From Dactylorhiza incarnata (taxonomy: Eukaryota; Streptophyta; Magnoliopsida; Asparagales; Orchidaceae): DNA of 64,000 bases. The stretch spans positions 869,501-933,500 of the forward strand of contig JAWHQI010000201.1 of assembly GCA_033032865.1 (NCBI GenBank). The letters run 5' to 3'. Both the position numbers and the translations under genes were made by a program. A model generated the notes under the pieces. That model was not told the DNA's origin. It did not search any database and was given only the letters and a program-made list of their open reading frames with translations. Positions 21,061 through 32,900 of the stretch are shown here, in pieces (position 1 is the stretch's first letter; every line of letters starts with the position of its first letter).

Positions 21061-23771
21061 ATGAGCAAAACTTTAGGAATGGGGCTGTCCCCGCACTACT
21101 CCCATATGGGTTTGGACCCGATGGAGTTCACTAAATTCCATCATTGCACTAGAGACCCATTCCATGAACCTACAACGACAAGGTTTAGCCGTGATCCGGC
21201 ACATCAATTTCGCTTAAACTTTAAGCACGGTGAGAAGTGGTGCAGGTTGGTCGTTGATAGCGTCTGTCATACCAACGCTATAACGGAGAACGCGGTGTCT
21301 AGGATGTTGGTGACCACCGAGCCACATCCTTGCCCATACCACATTGTGTGTCCTGATGTGAGTGTTATTTTTGTGTTCCAACGATACTTGGTGCCCCTCA
21401 CCATTAAAGCCTATTCTGAGCGTATTTGGTGTGATGTCCTTCCTATGAAGGACTTCCATGTGTTGTTAGGACACCCTTGACTTGCTAGCCATGATATTAT
21501 ATACGATGATCGCGATGACACCTTAGACTTCCTGCATCAAGGTCAACTAATATATCTTAGGTCCAGCACGCCCAGGAAGCCTAATGTCCCATCTGGAGAC
21601 GCTAGCGGCACGGTTGAGTCGACACCACCCGGTGCAGACACACATGGGGATTTTGACACTGTCGGTCAAAATCATCCAGTAGTTTGTGTTAGCCACTCTG
21701 AGGCAAGCACAACGAGTTTGAGTAAGGGGCCCGAGCCCGACCCTGTTAGTCCCAGCCCTCCCATAGGCATTGTCCCAGTTGAGGCACCCTCGACTGACTT
21801 ATTGCCTGAAATTGAGGGTGCTCTGATTAGCCAACTTCTGCTTGATCCCGTTAGCCTTGGGGAGCCTTCTGTTGGGCATCCCGAGACCCTTCAGGAGGTT
21901 GATGAAAAGGAAGGTGAGCTTAGTGACACTGATAAATTTGGTGAGGTAGCTATGGAGATAGGGCGAGTCTTACTGGCTCTCCATGCTTCTGATATCGGGA
22001 CTAAGGCTAGAAAATTGTCTTTGATGTCGCATGGGGTAGATGAGTGGTCCTGGCCGATACTTGGAAGTTGGAGTTGTTTAGGTACACTTTCTGCGCTAGT
22101 GGACCCTCGGTTAATGTTAGCTTCACCGTTGAACCTTCACCCATTTAAGGTTGTCGGGGTCTCTGATACTTCAGCCCCGATTTTGAAGTATGGCATGGAA
22201 CCCGTTACCACTGCGGGACATGTTGAGTGGTTTAGTTGTGTCGCCCTTCCTACACTTGTTGGCCATATTTTACGAGATCTCCCTTGGCTTCGTGAACATG
22301 ACGCCATTCACGTTCGGAGTGCTAGCATTTCTGAATTTAGTCTAGGGAGTGAAGTTCTAAAAATTTTAAAACTTTTATCACCCGAGGACCCTTCGCGTCT
22401 AGTTTGTGAGGCCACCCATACTAGAACGAACTTGGATTTAAATTTAAATATTAAATTGGTTGGTGCTCCAAGTAGTCCACACTCTTCGACGCGTGACAAC
22501 ATTTTGTTAGTGCCCATCCCACCTAACGTTCGGCTTCCCCACTTGACCCACTTCCGCATGTACAGGGGAAAAATTTAAGCTTACTTGATAATAAGACACT
22601 GTACGTCACGAATATTCATGATTATATGGAGTCGTTTCAGCCCACTAGTGGTTCGTTAGCCACTCCCTCGTTGATCGCGCCATATGCATTTTATCGATCG
22701 TTGCCGTTTAGCCATGATGTTGTCCACCTGGGGCGGACTAAAACTGTTGAGTTTCAATTTGATGGCGACACGGTTGTGATCGGCCCCGCACCACCTATGG
22801 ATCCTGTTTCCCTACGAGATATGCTTATTCGTGTAGAGAAGAAACCTGCTAGATTATCATATGACAGGCTAGGTTACGCGACGCGTACCTCTAATTTTCT
22901 AGTCTTATCTAGGCACACCACTTGTTCGTTAGCCCCCCGAGTCGTTGTACATCATCATTATGTTGGAACTATTAGAAGGGTCGTTCACTTGAGTGGCATT
23001 GATTTGGACTTGGTGAGTCTCACCCCTGCACGGTTGCTCTTGGGCACCTTAGAGAACTTAATGTTTTGGAAAGACGACCCTTTTCGAGTCTTATGGAAAT
23101 TAGAAGGGCATGACTATCATTTGAAGCTTTCCACTGATTGGGGACTCCCCTCCTCTATTTTCATTTATTCGACTTTAACGCTTATGATTTCTCCACCACT
23201 TGCATCAAATGTCTGCTCGTTTCGGTCTACTAAATATTCTCTTGGGTTAGGGTGTGAGTTTATGTCTGGTTCACCATTTCTTTCGGTCCACACTGGAGGT
23301 ACATCACTTGTTGATGTTGGTTCTTGTTTACTTTCTTTGCCTGATGCTTTTTCTAGGGTCTCCACGACTGCCTCTTTAGTTGACAGGTTCTTACAGGTTT
23401 ATTTTTTCCATTCACCAAGTGGTGATGTTCGATGTATCCTGGTTCGATGGCGTGTTCGCCCCACCTCTGATGATTCTTGGACATCTGTATCGGAGGATGC
23501 TTTTCAGGATGATGCATTTCTGTGCCCGTACATGCCTGCCAACTCATCGGTGATGAGTTTTTTCGAGCGGGGGAGGATTGATGGCGGCGACGTCTCGCCA
23601 TATGTCTGTGATCATGGTCTTGTCGACGCCGACACGACGCAGTATTTTGACCGCGGCCGCGACATGATATTTGAAGATTACGATGGACGATGCCGCGACA
23701 ACGCTCACGATGCACGCCATCGTCGCGACAAACTTTTGGAAGAACGCCATCGCCGCAAGATTAATCATTAA
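21061..23771 (+). pseudogene. Unusual polyprotein: retropepsin-like modules x2-3, integrase C-terminus, chromodomain
   Basis: The frame opens at 21061, has one TGA at 21478-21480 (in a conserved HPW context) and one frameshift near 22566-22575, then stays open to 23771 inside the 3' LTR. Module 1 (about 21205-21570) aligns with the autonomous protease, but D-S-G is D-S-V. Module 2 (about 22045-22360) repeats the fold with the triad as G-S-W (ILGSWSC) and ends LPWLREHDAIHVRSA. Module 3 (about 22635-22790) retains only the C-terminal half (LPFSHDVVHLGRTKTVEF). Then come an integrase GPF/Y-like segment (DDPFRVLWKLEGHDYHLKL, about 23070) and a chromodomain (DVRCILVRWRVRPTSDDSW, about 23430). The function of the repeated protease folds is unknown; they look non-catalytic. 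Confidence 0.8.
23566..23578 (+). other. Polypurine tract inside the ORF
   Basis: GAGCGGGGGAGGAT just before the 3' LTR. It encodes the ERGR of FERGRIDGG. Confidence 0.75.
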
Positions 23772-24890
23772 TAATTATAATTATTTTATTATAATTATTA
23801 AGTTAAAATTATCATGTTATGTCTTCTTATTTGTTTATTACTCATGTTTTATTTTATGTTTTATTGGACTGCGTATAGCTGTGAGGGTGGCAAGTCTATA
23901 TAATGCCATCTTGTATGAGACACAGGGATTATTATTGATGATAAAAAAAGACAAAACCCTAAGAATTTCCCTCTCTCTCTCTCTCTCTCGTTTTCTCTCT
24001 ACCAGTCGCCCAAGGTTTTTCCCCTCTTCTCCCTCTCATTTTCCCCCTCTACCAGCTACTCTTCTTCCCCCTTAGGTCACGTCACTTCCCTTCCTAATTT
24101 CTCTACAGCCACTTTCATCTCCATCCCTTCTCTCAATCTCGAACCCCCCTCTCTCACGATTATCTCTACAGCACCCCCCCTTTTTCACGTGAAGTTACCC
24201 TAGCCGAATCCCCATACTTCCTGCTGCTTCTCCGGGAACTTCGGCCAGCTCCTTCTCAAGACCTAGAGGCTTCTCCTTCGGGGGTCCGGCGACGGCGGGA
24301 GGCAACGTTGGAGAACAGGATCCGCTCCTCGTGGTGCAACTCCGGTGGGAGCGTGGAAATAGTGAACCGGTGAGCGGGCTTGGGGAAAATCCCATCCCAA
24401 GAGGGGTAACGCGCATCCCCACCCATTTGTGATTTCCTTTCTAGTTGATCTTGTGGTGGACGTAATTTTTGCGTTGATTCCGAATTATTTGATTTTCGTG
24501 GAATTGTTTTCTCGGGTTTTTGTGCTCTCGTTTATTTGCTTTAAGTTCGAGAGGATTGGCGATCCTCATTTTATTCTCATTGGGAGAGATCAACCCCTTT
24601 CGGATCTTTGTTTGGGTGGACCTCTTTTGGTAGACAACGTCGCGCTTGATAACAGGCTGGGTAGGCCCCTTTTTGCTTGGAGGACTTTGGCTTATTGTCA
24701 TAGATCCGGCCAACCCGCGGTTCTGGCAACCCGCTCGCTTCGTAATCGCTAATTAATAATCCGCGTAGGTGCTGCGATAGGACGAGGAAGGGCTGTGTTT
24801 AGTTGGCTTGTTGGTCTATTAGGTCAATCCGGAGAGCGTTCAAGTCATTTAACCCCATAGGATTTGTTTAGTGAGGTCTAGCCTGCATCA
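23579..24890 (+). repeat. 3' LTR of the non-autonomous chromovirus
   Basis: 1312 bp, near-identical to 19435-20740. It holds the last 64 codons of the ORF. Confidence 0.9.
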
Positions 24891-24979
24891 CATCACTATA
24901 CAATTGGTAATTCAATCCTAAGAAACAAAATCACTTTTAGGTAATTTGTTAAGTTAAATCAAAAGGGTTTTTCCCAATA
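24891..24979 (-). repeat. SIRE-like 5' LTR, piece 3 of 3 (outer end)
   Basis: Continues the LTR after the nested insertion and ends GGGTTTTTCCCAATA. The matching LTR at 39310-39322 ends GGTTTTTCACAACA, so the canonical CAACA terminus has one substitution here. Confidence 0.65.
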
Positions 24980-25050
24980 TAATATCATAACCCTACACAT
25001 TCCTGATGCAAAGTTGGGTTTATCAAATACAATATGTTTTAACATTGTGA

Positions 25051-27945
25051 GTGATGCCTCTTCAAATCAAGGGAACATTGAGGGCAATATTCCCAACACA
25101 CGCCCCTCCTATCTCTCACTCATCAGCCTCTGCTTTATCTACTACTACCCCTGATGCCGACTTGTGGCACAGACATTTAGGACATCTGTCTAATGACCGA
25201 CTCCGAAGTGTTATCCGCTCTGGAGCTTTGGGTCATGTCTCCTCTTCGCCCCTCTCTATCTGTACGGGTTTTTGTTTGGCAAAGCATCTTGCTCTACCTT
25301 TTTCTAGCAGTGTCTCTCAAACCACAACCCCATTGATTTAGTTCATTTTGGTATTTGGGGTCCTGCCCCGATTGTTTCTCATTCCGGCTATCTCTATTAT
25401 GTTAGTTTTATTGATGATTTTTCTCGCTGTGCCTGGGTCTACCCACTTCGGCAACGATCTGAAATACCCACTATTTATAATACATTTACTACAATGATTC
25501 ACACTCAATTCGGTCGTCGTATCAAGAATTTTTGCTCAGACTGTGCGCAAGAGTTTCTCTCCTCCACCATGCGCAATCTCATCCACCCTCATGGTACCCT
25601 CCATCAATAATCTTGTCCACACACTCACGAACAAAATGGGGTCGCCGAACACAAGCATCGTCAGATAATCGAAACTACCCGTGCTCTCCTCATCTCTGCA
25701 TTTGCTCCCCATTCCTTCTTGGCTGAAGCTGTCCTCACCGCTGTTCACCTTATCAACTTTACTCCGTCATCGGCTATCTCTAGATTCACCCCATATGCCC
25801 GCCTATACTCCCGCCCATCTTCCTATGATTCTCTCCGCACATTTGGGTGCACTTGCTTTGTTCTACTTCCCACCACTGAACGCCACAAACTCTCTGCTCG
25901 CTCAGCTCAGTGTGTTCACCTCGGCCTCAACCCTCATCACAAAGGATATCGTTGCTATGATCCAGCAACTCGCCACATTTGCATCACTCGTCATGTCTCT
26001 TTTCTTGAAAATGAGATGTTCTTTTCCACACCTCAATCCACCACTCTTCCCGAACCAATCTCCTCTGTTTCCCCACCGCTCTCCCTTCCTCTTCTTCCTC
26101 CTATCCCCACTCATCCCAGGATGCACATTCTTTCGCCCATAGTTTCCACTTCAGCTCCTCCTATTCCAACTTCAACTTGGCCTACGGTTTCTCCTCCAGC
26201 TCCTCCTCCCACGCCAACTCCTTCTAATACAGATCTGTCTGATGACTCATCATCAACACCGCCCGTGGATCCTGCTCCTCGGCGTAATCCTGCTCGCAAC
26301 TGACACCCATCTTCTCGATATGATCACTCTTCTGATGGGTACCCCACCTCTGCTCTCACTTCAGCTACCTCATACTCCCCTACTTTTCGAGCCTTCCTCA
26401 CAAATCTACACTCTCACAGGGAGCCCCAGTAATACCGAGAGGCAGTTGTACATCCCGAATGGAAGTAAGCCATGACAGTTGAACAACAGGCATTCCAAAG
26501 AACCCATACTTGGGACATCGTCCCCTGCCCTCATAGCGTCACTCCTGTCAGCTGCAAATGGATCTTCAAAATAAAAACTAAACTGGATGGGTCTCTTGAC
26601 CGCCACAAAGCTCGCTTATTTGCTCGCAGTTTCTCTCAAGAACATGTCGTCGTCTACAATGAGACCTTTGCTCCTGTTGCCCGGATGACCACCTTTCGCA
26701 CCCTACTTGTGATTGTTGCTTCCTGCAATTGGCCTCTCCATCAGATGGATGTCACCAATGCCTTTCTTCATGGTAATCTTACAGAGGTGGTCTACATGGC
26801 TACTCCCCCATGACTTTCTGTTCGACCAGGCCACGTCCGTCATCTCCACTGGGCTCTCTATGGTCTCAAACAGGCCCCTCGTGCCTGGTTTGAGCACTTC
26901 CGCACAGCTGTCCTCAAAGCCAGTTTTATTGAAAGACAGACCAATCATGCCTTGTTCACTCGCACCACTCTTTAGGGTTGTGCCATCCGCCTTCTCTATA
27001 TGGATGATATGATTATCACTGGCGATGATCATGCAACCATTGAGTCTCTACAATAACATCTTCGTAGCCAGTTCGAGATGAAGGACATGGGCTCCCTTCA
27101 CTACTTTCTTTGGATTGAAGATTTCTCGCTCCAAATGTGGCATCCTTGTCTCTCAACAAAAATATATATCTGACATCCTCTCCCTTGCAACTCTTACTGA
27201 TACTCAGACAGTTGACACTCCCATCGAGCTTAATCTGAAACTCCTCCCCACAGACGGTGAACCCCTTCCAGATGTCACACGTTATCACCGCCTCGTTGGG
27301 ATGCTTGTCTTTCTCACTATAACTAGGCCTAATATTGCTTATGCTATCAACTTTGTCAGTCAGTTTGTCCAAGCTCCTCGCTCAGTTCACTATAACGCTG
27401 TCCATCGGATTCTCCGCTGTCTCTGCACCTCTGCTGCTCGCTCCCTATTTTTCTCTGCTCCTTCCCATCTCACCCTTAGAGCATTCTCTGATGCTGATTG
27501 GGCAGGGGATGTTACCACTTGTCGCTCCACAACTGGTTTCTGTATCTTCCTCGGGGACTCTCTGATCTCCTGGTGCTGTAAGAAACAAGACTCCATTGCA
27601 CGGTCCAGTACTGAAGCCGAATATCATGCAATGGCATCCACCACTGTTGAGATCGTATGGATTCGTAGACTGCATGGTGATCTGGGTGTACAATTATCAG
27701 AACCCACTCCCTTATATTGTGATAATAGAAGCGTTATACAAATTGCCTCCAATCATGTGTTTCACGAACGGACAAAACATATCGAGATTGATTGTCACTT
27801 CGTTCGCCAAGAGTTTCTCGCCAACACTACCACTCTGCCGTTCATTGCCTCTGAAGAACAAGTTGCAGAATTCCTCACCAAGTTTCTCACCTCTGCAAGA
27901 TTCATATATCTCATCAACAAACTCTCAGTTCACGACCCACCTTGA
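25051..27945 (+). pseudogene. copia pol: integrase, RT, RNase H, broken
   Basis: It begins with a GAG-pre-integrase motif (ADLWHRHLGHLSNDRL). A one-base frameshift near 25330 moves to the frame carrying the integrase core (FIDDFSRCAWVYPL, then EQNGVAEHKHRQI). There are stops near 25608 and 26301. RT follows: KWIFKIKTKLDG, HQMDVTNAFLHGNL and the YMDD box at about 27000. Another frameshift near 27110 leads to an open RNase H stretch of 276 residues (SDADWAGDVTTCRSTTGF, STEAEYHAMAS, HIEIDCHFVRQ). The integrase second aspartate context reads CSDCAQEF instead of the usual D-N-G, so the triad is damaged. Confidence 0.88.
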
Positions 27946-27958
27946 GTTTGAGGGGACG

Positions 27959-28111
27959 TGTTAATATTAAATGTATTTATTTATATTTTCCTTATTAGAC
28001 TTCAGTACCACACCGCCTGTGGTGTTTTATCTCCTACATAATCTTGTATAAATAGACCCCAAAGGTCTCCCCTTTTACTCAATAAGAATAGATTGTTTGC
28101 TCATTCTATCA
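27959..28111 (+). repeat. 153-bp copia 3' LTR with polypurine tract
   Basis: Preceded by the polypurine tract TTTGAGGGGACG (27947-27958). It begins TGTTAATATT and ends TTCTATCA. It contains TATAAATAG at about 28047-28055 and AATAAG at about 28081. Confidence 0.8.
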
Positions 28112-28132
28112 GATGTAAATTAGCAAAATTAT

Positions 28133-29736
28133 TGATGCGCGAATCTTAGCACACCGCTATAGGCGGTAGTAAGACTGCGACACGAAACGGCAGTGTACCG
28201 ATCGTTAAAGTAATATAAAATGTGGGAGTGAATCCCCAAGTATCGATCGCGAAGGAACACAGTAAGGTGGAGTTTACTATTGAGGAAGGACTTGAGATTG
28301 AAGTCCTTAAGTCGGATGGGTTGCGGAAACGGGGGGTTTTGGTTTGTGGAAATAAAGAGAAAATACTACAACTACTCCTATGCAATGCCGCTATGCAATG
28401 CTTCGCTTGGCGGGATGGAGACTAGGCAGGCCTTGAGCGCGCTGCTTCGAAAGGGTGGATGGACGAGTAGGCAAGCGAAATCGAACTGTGCAGGCCTTGA
28501 GCGTGCTGCTTCGAAAGGGCGGATGGACGAGTAGGCAAACAGAATGAGGGTCGCAAGCACCTCTTCGACAAGCACGCCACTAACAATTGCTAGTGCGGCA
28601 CATGAACGTGACGGCGGAATGGGAAATGGATGGCGGCGCACCTCATACACATATATAAACAAAGAGATACATTCACATAGACATGAAATAACTTTATAAA
28701 GCAAGCTCTATAGTGTTCATCATCAAAATACAAAGGATCTAACAATTACAACACAAAATACAAAGAAGGGGAAAGTGAGGAATCGACCGAATCCGAAGTC
28801 TTGCTGAGGGTTCACGGTTGGAATCGCTGGGTTGTCAATCCGCGTCCAAGCTCGGTCCTCAACTGCGTCCGGGGTAGAGAAGGTTGTCACTACCCTCTAA
28901 TGGCCCGTCTTCTTCGTGTCACGAATCAGCCGCACAACCAAGCTTCCTTCTTTTTGGATGATGGTGGATGAAGAGCTAGATCCTTCTCCTTGGAGCTTGA
29001 GGATGATGGAGGAGGCCTAGGGCCAAACCCTCATGGAAGTTGGAGGAGTACGGAGCTGGAACTCCTTTTGCGGCGGAAAAAGCGTTAAAATGTACGATCC
29101 TTCGTACTTGGGCGAACTGCGCTTTTATAGAAAAGGATTAGAAAAATGGTCACGCACGGTCGAACGCACGACCGTGCGATATTAATAATAGAGAACAGCG
29201 CAGGAAGACGACCTGGACCGCCCGTGCGATTTGCTCATGCACGGGCAAATCTGCCCGTGCGTCAAAATGCACGGGTAAATTCAGAAAATCTAAAAACAAG
29301 GCTAAACAGGTTGATCGTGCGATTCCTTCACGCATGGTCAACTGCCCGTGCGCAGAGACGCACGATCAAAGACAGATCATCAATTTCCTCCTCAGCCAAG
29401 GGCGCACGACCACAACCGACCGTGCGCCAACATAACGCACGACCGTGCGATATGCACAGATATGAACTCAGGATAAAATTGATGAAACGTCCACCTACAT
29501 TAGCCACAACAAAGCTGGGAATACCCTTCCAGCATAGGAAATAAAGCAAAAAGAGAGTGAGGAGCACGATGTGCTTACCCCCAACACTAACACGCACAAA
29601 TGCACACCACAACGGGCCTAAAAGTGCACTTAGCAGGGAATAACAAATATGAATAAAAACATGCCTAAGTGTAGTGCAAAGACTAGAAATACGACCCAGA
29701 TGAGACCATAAATGTATATATAAATGGGACTCATCA
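28133..29736 (-). repeat. 3' LTR, Athila-type copy 1
   Basis: 1604 bp, TGATGCGCGAAT to GGGACTCATCA. It includes a 64-bp tandem duplication starting at 28427 and 28491 (unit GGCCTTGAGCGCGCTGCTTCG...). A CpG inverted-motif cluster is at 29150-29460, and the minus-strand TATA box CTATAAAAG is at about 29122-29130. Confidence 0.92.
29150..29460. repeat. Cluster of CGCACG-CGTGCG inverted motifs in LTR U3
   Basis: At least ten copies or half-copies, for example CGCACGACCGTGCG at 29165-29178 and again near 29435. On the minus strand they sit directly upstream of the TATA box. The same cluster is in the other LTR at about 33920-34235 and in copy 2 at about 45660-45790 and 50275-50400. Confidence 0.8.
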
Positions 29737-31614
29737 CACCCCAGACTTACCTGTTTGCGCGTCCTGAGCAAACAAATCCTGCGGAGTATGAAAATGGTAG
29801 TTGGCGTAGAGAATTGCAAAGAAAGAGTAAGATGCGAAGTATCGTACCCATGCAAATAAAAATTCTGTAAAAGAAGATTCTAACTATACTAACTAATTTA
29901 CAATAGTATAAATGCGTAAATAGAGATTTATTTGTACTCAGATGGTGAATCATGAAGAATTTGTGTGATCGTGCCCGGTGTGAAAGTAATCAAACCACTC
30001 AGGAGGGTGTTGCTAAAGACCGGAATTCGGGAATAACTCCGCTGAAATCCATCAACGACGAGAACCATAAGCTTGCCCGGTTACACTCTCTCCACAACGC
30101 TAGTGAACTCACAAGAAGAATCAATAAGGCTATAGGTATACACGAGGCTTAGGTTACAGTTTGGAATACAAAGATAAACATGATGGCTAAATGCAACCCA
30201 AAAGAGCTCACAAAAGTGCTAATTCATGGCAGCCACAATAACACACGTGTAACACACCCCCAGACTTGACTTTGAAACCGGGTGTGCACACGGCCTACAA
30301 CAATCAATAACAATAAATGCTTCAATTAAAGCGCTAGGGATAAATATACATATTTTTTTCTTTTTCTTTTTCTTTTCTTTTTATCCCCAAATCAATTAGC
30401 ACAAATCTCTGCACATAGACATTTTTTTTAAACTTCCACATCAACACTGAAGTTTCGCATCAACGCACCGCATTGGAAAATTACAATTCAAAAATGCTTT
30501 TAGCTTAATTTTTGGTTGCGACAATAGGATTCGCTTTTAGGCTTTGGTGAAGTATGGTGGAGCTGAACCAAAAGATCGGGTAGGCACAAAATAGGCTAGC
30601 AATGGTTAGTGCATAGGAAAGGTAGAACAAAGCTCAAGCTTGCCAAAAAGATGGCCTATGTCACGCTCAACTTGCAAATCGTTCGCACCCATGCTTCGAG
30701 AGTCGCTTGGGGCAAGTTCTTAGCCCTCAAGAAAGGTAATCCTTCCTCCCGACTCGAGCAACACACAACTAGCGCTCTCTTACACACAACACCGTGCTAC
30801 CACAAATTTCAGTCACATTCACCAAATGAGTAAAATAAATCAAAGACTACGCAAGAATACTAATTGTAAATAAGCCGCATAGAGATAATCTAATTTCACT
30901 CACATTTCTATGGAAGCATGCAGATGCGACTAGAGTACTACAAGAGTCAACATCGCACTCTGATTTGCAATTCCTAAGCTAGCATCCTATTTCACATTCC
31001 AACCAAAATAAGCATGAACGGAAACACACATACAAGTGAGTGCGCTCTCAAGTGGGTGCTTTGTGTGCAGACAAAATGAACAAAATAATCTAGATAAAAA
31101 CTTCTAGCATGCTAAATAAATGTGCACGTGCGTGGGTACACAAAAAAGGTCTCCCCCAGACTTAAACTATGCATTAAGATATTCTAAAACAAAGTTAGGG
31201 GAAGAGGGTACCCAATGCTCAGCAAGTAAGCATGTCGGAAGCCTGGAGTGAAGCTCTACGAAGAATTACAACCACCGCCTTCACAAATAGAAAATACCTG
31301 CAAGTGGTTGCCCCGCAAAAGCAAACTAAAATAAAATCTAACTAACTAGTTAGAGTAGGCGATAAAATAAAAGACAAGAAAAAGTAAGATAACTACTGGG
31401 GTTATTGTCATCCCAGCATGACTTATTCAGAAAGGCGAGTGTCTTAGCTATTGGGAGTATGGAAAGAGAAGTGGATAGGCAACTGTTCTAATTTCCGTGT
31501 CAGTTGCGGGTACCGATACGGTGATAGAACCACTACTCCTCTACCTAAATAATAATACCTGCTAGACACAGGTAGAGGAGATATAAAGAAAGAGGTGGAG
31601 GGACAGTCCTCCAC
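29737..31614 (-). other. Long non-coding internal region, copy 1
   Basis: About 1.9 kb with no convincing ORF. It contains three polypurine-like tracts (plus-strand CCCCAGACTT): one at the LTR edge (29737-29747) and internal copies near 30258 and 31147. There is also a pyrimidine-rich T/C run at about 30350-30385. Segments such as GCTTCGAGAGTCGCT (about 30693) are conserved in copy 2. Confidence 0.75.
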
Positions 31615-32685
31615 TCAACTTTCACCAAAATAAATTTCCTTGCCTAGGAAGGTGTCATCTTCAGGGAGGCAGCAGGAGGGGAATATAGTACATGGCATAT
31701 CCTCTGTGGAGGGGAAATTAACCTCCTCACACAAGAAGATGTGCTCAGCACTGAATGGTGCAATTTGCACCACCTCCTGCATAACCTGTGAATGCTCAAC
31801 CTGCATAGGCTCGGAAAGGGAAGGGGGATCAAGAAATAAAAAGGAAGAATTACATAAACAATCAAAAATCGGGGGAGTGGTTCCGATCTCACTCCCATTA
31901 GATTGGGGAAGTAAAATAATGTCGGCATTGTTGACAATGCCGCAAGGTTCAGTGGGATCAATGGTGACCTTCCGCAGGAGTTGGACTTCCTCCACCGGTG
32001 CTGTGGAAAAATCCTCTTCACCTAGAAGGTTGTCCTCCTCCATAGGAATAGGCACAACACAAAGATCGCCCGCCTCCTCTTGCGACGTATCTTCAACAAT
32101 GTTATTAGAAATAAATGTAATCGAATGCACAATAGGGGGAGGAATAGGGCTTGGAAAAAAGTCAAGCACCGATTCCTCACAAAGAGTCGAATCTATGCAT
32201 GGTGATATATGTACAGAGGAGATGGGCTCCGAAATGTCAGAGTCTAGATCAGCCACACATCTGATGACTGTGTCCACATCATCCCCTTCAAAACTTGAAG
32301 GTGAAATGGGAACACAACCAGATGTTGAAGGTGTGCTGCCAGAAGTAGGAGTCAGGACGATCCGGATATCCGGCTCGTCATCCTCGTCCATTTGGTGAAG
32401 GAATGCAGCACAATCCTTCTAGGCATGATCCATGCTCCGACAAAACAAGCACTGTTTTGCATTTTTCTTCGGCTCAAATTGAACCGGAGATGAATGCGAA
32501 AAGGGCATGTGCGGACCGGACGAGTAGCCGTAGGACTTACGCACACCATATGGAGTGCTAGACAAATTCGGTGCTCCATGTACTGGGCGTTGAGTGCTAG
32601 GGTAACTATCTCCCTTTGGACATCTATCACTAGCATGAGATATATCTCCACAAAAGCGACAATGAATATTAAACGAAGCCCACAT
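31615..32685 (-). pseudogene. gag-like ORF with two CCHC knuckles and acidic tail
   Basis: One minus-strand frame from 32685. The first knuckle CRFCGDISHASDRC is intact (C-X2-C-X4-H-X4-C). A second knuckle begins CLFCRSMDHA and is interrupted by an in-frame TAG near 32430 (A*KDC). The frame then continues for 258 residues of acidic, S/P/D/E-rich sequence (MDEDDEPDI ... GTTPPIFD). Paired knuckles suggest a nucleic-acid-binding remnant of gag. The acidic tail is shared in style, and in the phrase GTTPP-FD, with the protein at 47869-49035. No enzyme domain is visible. Confidence 0.7.
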
Positions 32686-32875
32686 AGTGTGAAGATTCCA
32701 AGATTCAAAATAAACACGCTATTGTGCAAAATAATACACCAAACAAAAATTTACTAAGCAACCTAATAAAAACAGGAAAAACCGACTAAGAAGAAATAAA
32801 GCAAAAGAATTCAATACACAAATGGAAGGGCTTTAATCTCAGATTCTCCCTCTCCAGAAAACTCACTCGACTGTG

Positions 32876-32894
32876 TTCCCCGGCAACGGCGCCA
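32876..32894 (-). other. Primer binding site (tRNA-Asp, Athila/Tat type)
   Basis: The minus strand reads TGGCGCCGTTGCCGGGGAA six bases after the LTR end. This complements the 3' end of plant tRNA-Asp, as known for Athila-group elements. Confidence 0.85.
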
Positions 32895-32900
32895 AAAACT

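Larger units (their letters stand above)
19435..24890 (+). mobile_element. Non-autonomous chromovirus relative with repeated protease-like modules
   Basis: 5' LTR 19435-20740 and 3' LTR 23579-24890. Flanks are CCTCA and CATCA, one mismatch in the expected 5-bp duplication. LTR start (TGATGGCG), primer site, polypurine tract and the overlap of coding sequence with the LTR all mirror the autonomous element at 7669-15341. The internal region is only 2.84 kb and lacks gag, zinc knuckle, RT, RNase H and integrase core. It probably depends on proteins of a related chromovirus. LTR identity is high by eye, so the copy is not ancient. Confidence 0.88.
25051..28111 (+). mobile_element. 5'-truncated Ty1/copia element with a 153-bp LTR (Ale/Retrofit-like)
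   Basis: Only integrase to 3' LTR remains; gag, protease and 5' LTR are missing. The 3' LTR is 27959-28111. The short LTR and the pol sequence fit the Ale/Retrofit group, tentatively. The left edge is approximate (24980-25100). Confidence 0.8.

Noticed and set aside
29328..29855. 175-codon minus-strand frame
   Set aside because: It overlaps the LTR end and the motif cluster of the Athila-type element. The second LTR copy has a different, shorter frame.
31640..32398. 252-codon plus-strand frame
   Set aside because: Exact antisense shadow of the gag-like minus-strand ORF, which has zinc knuckles and a primer site in the right orientation.
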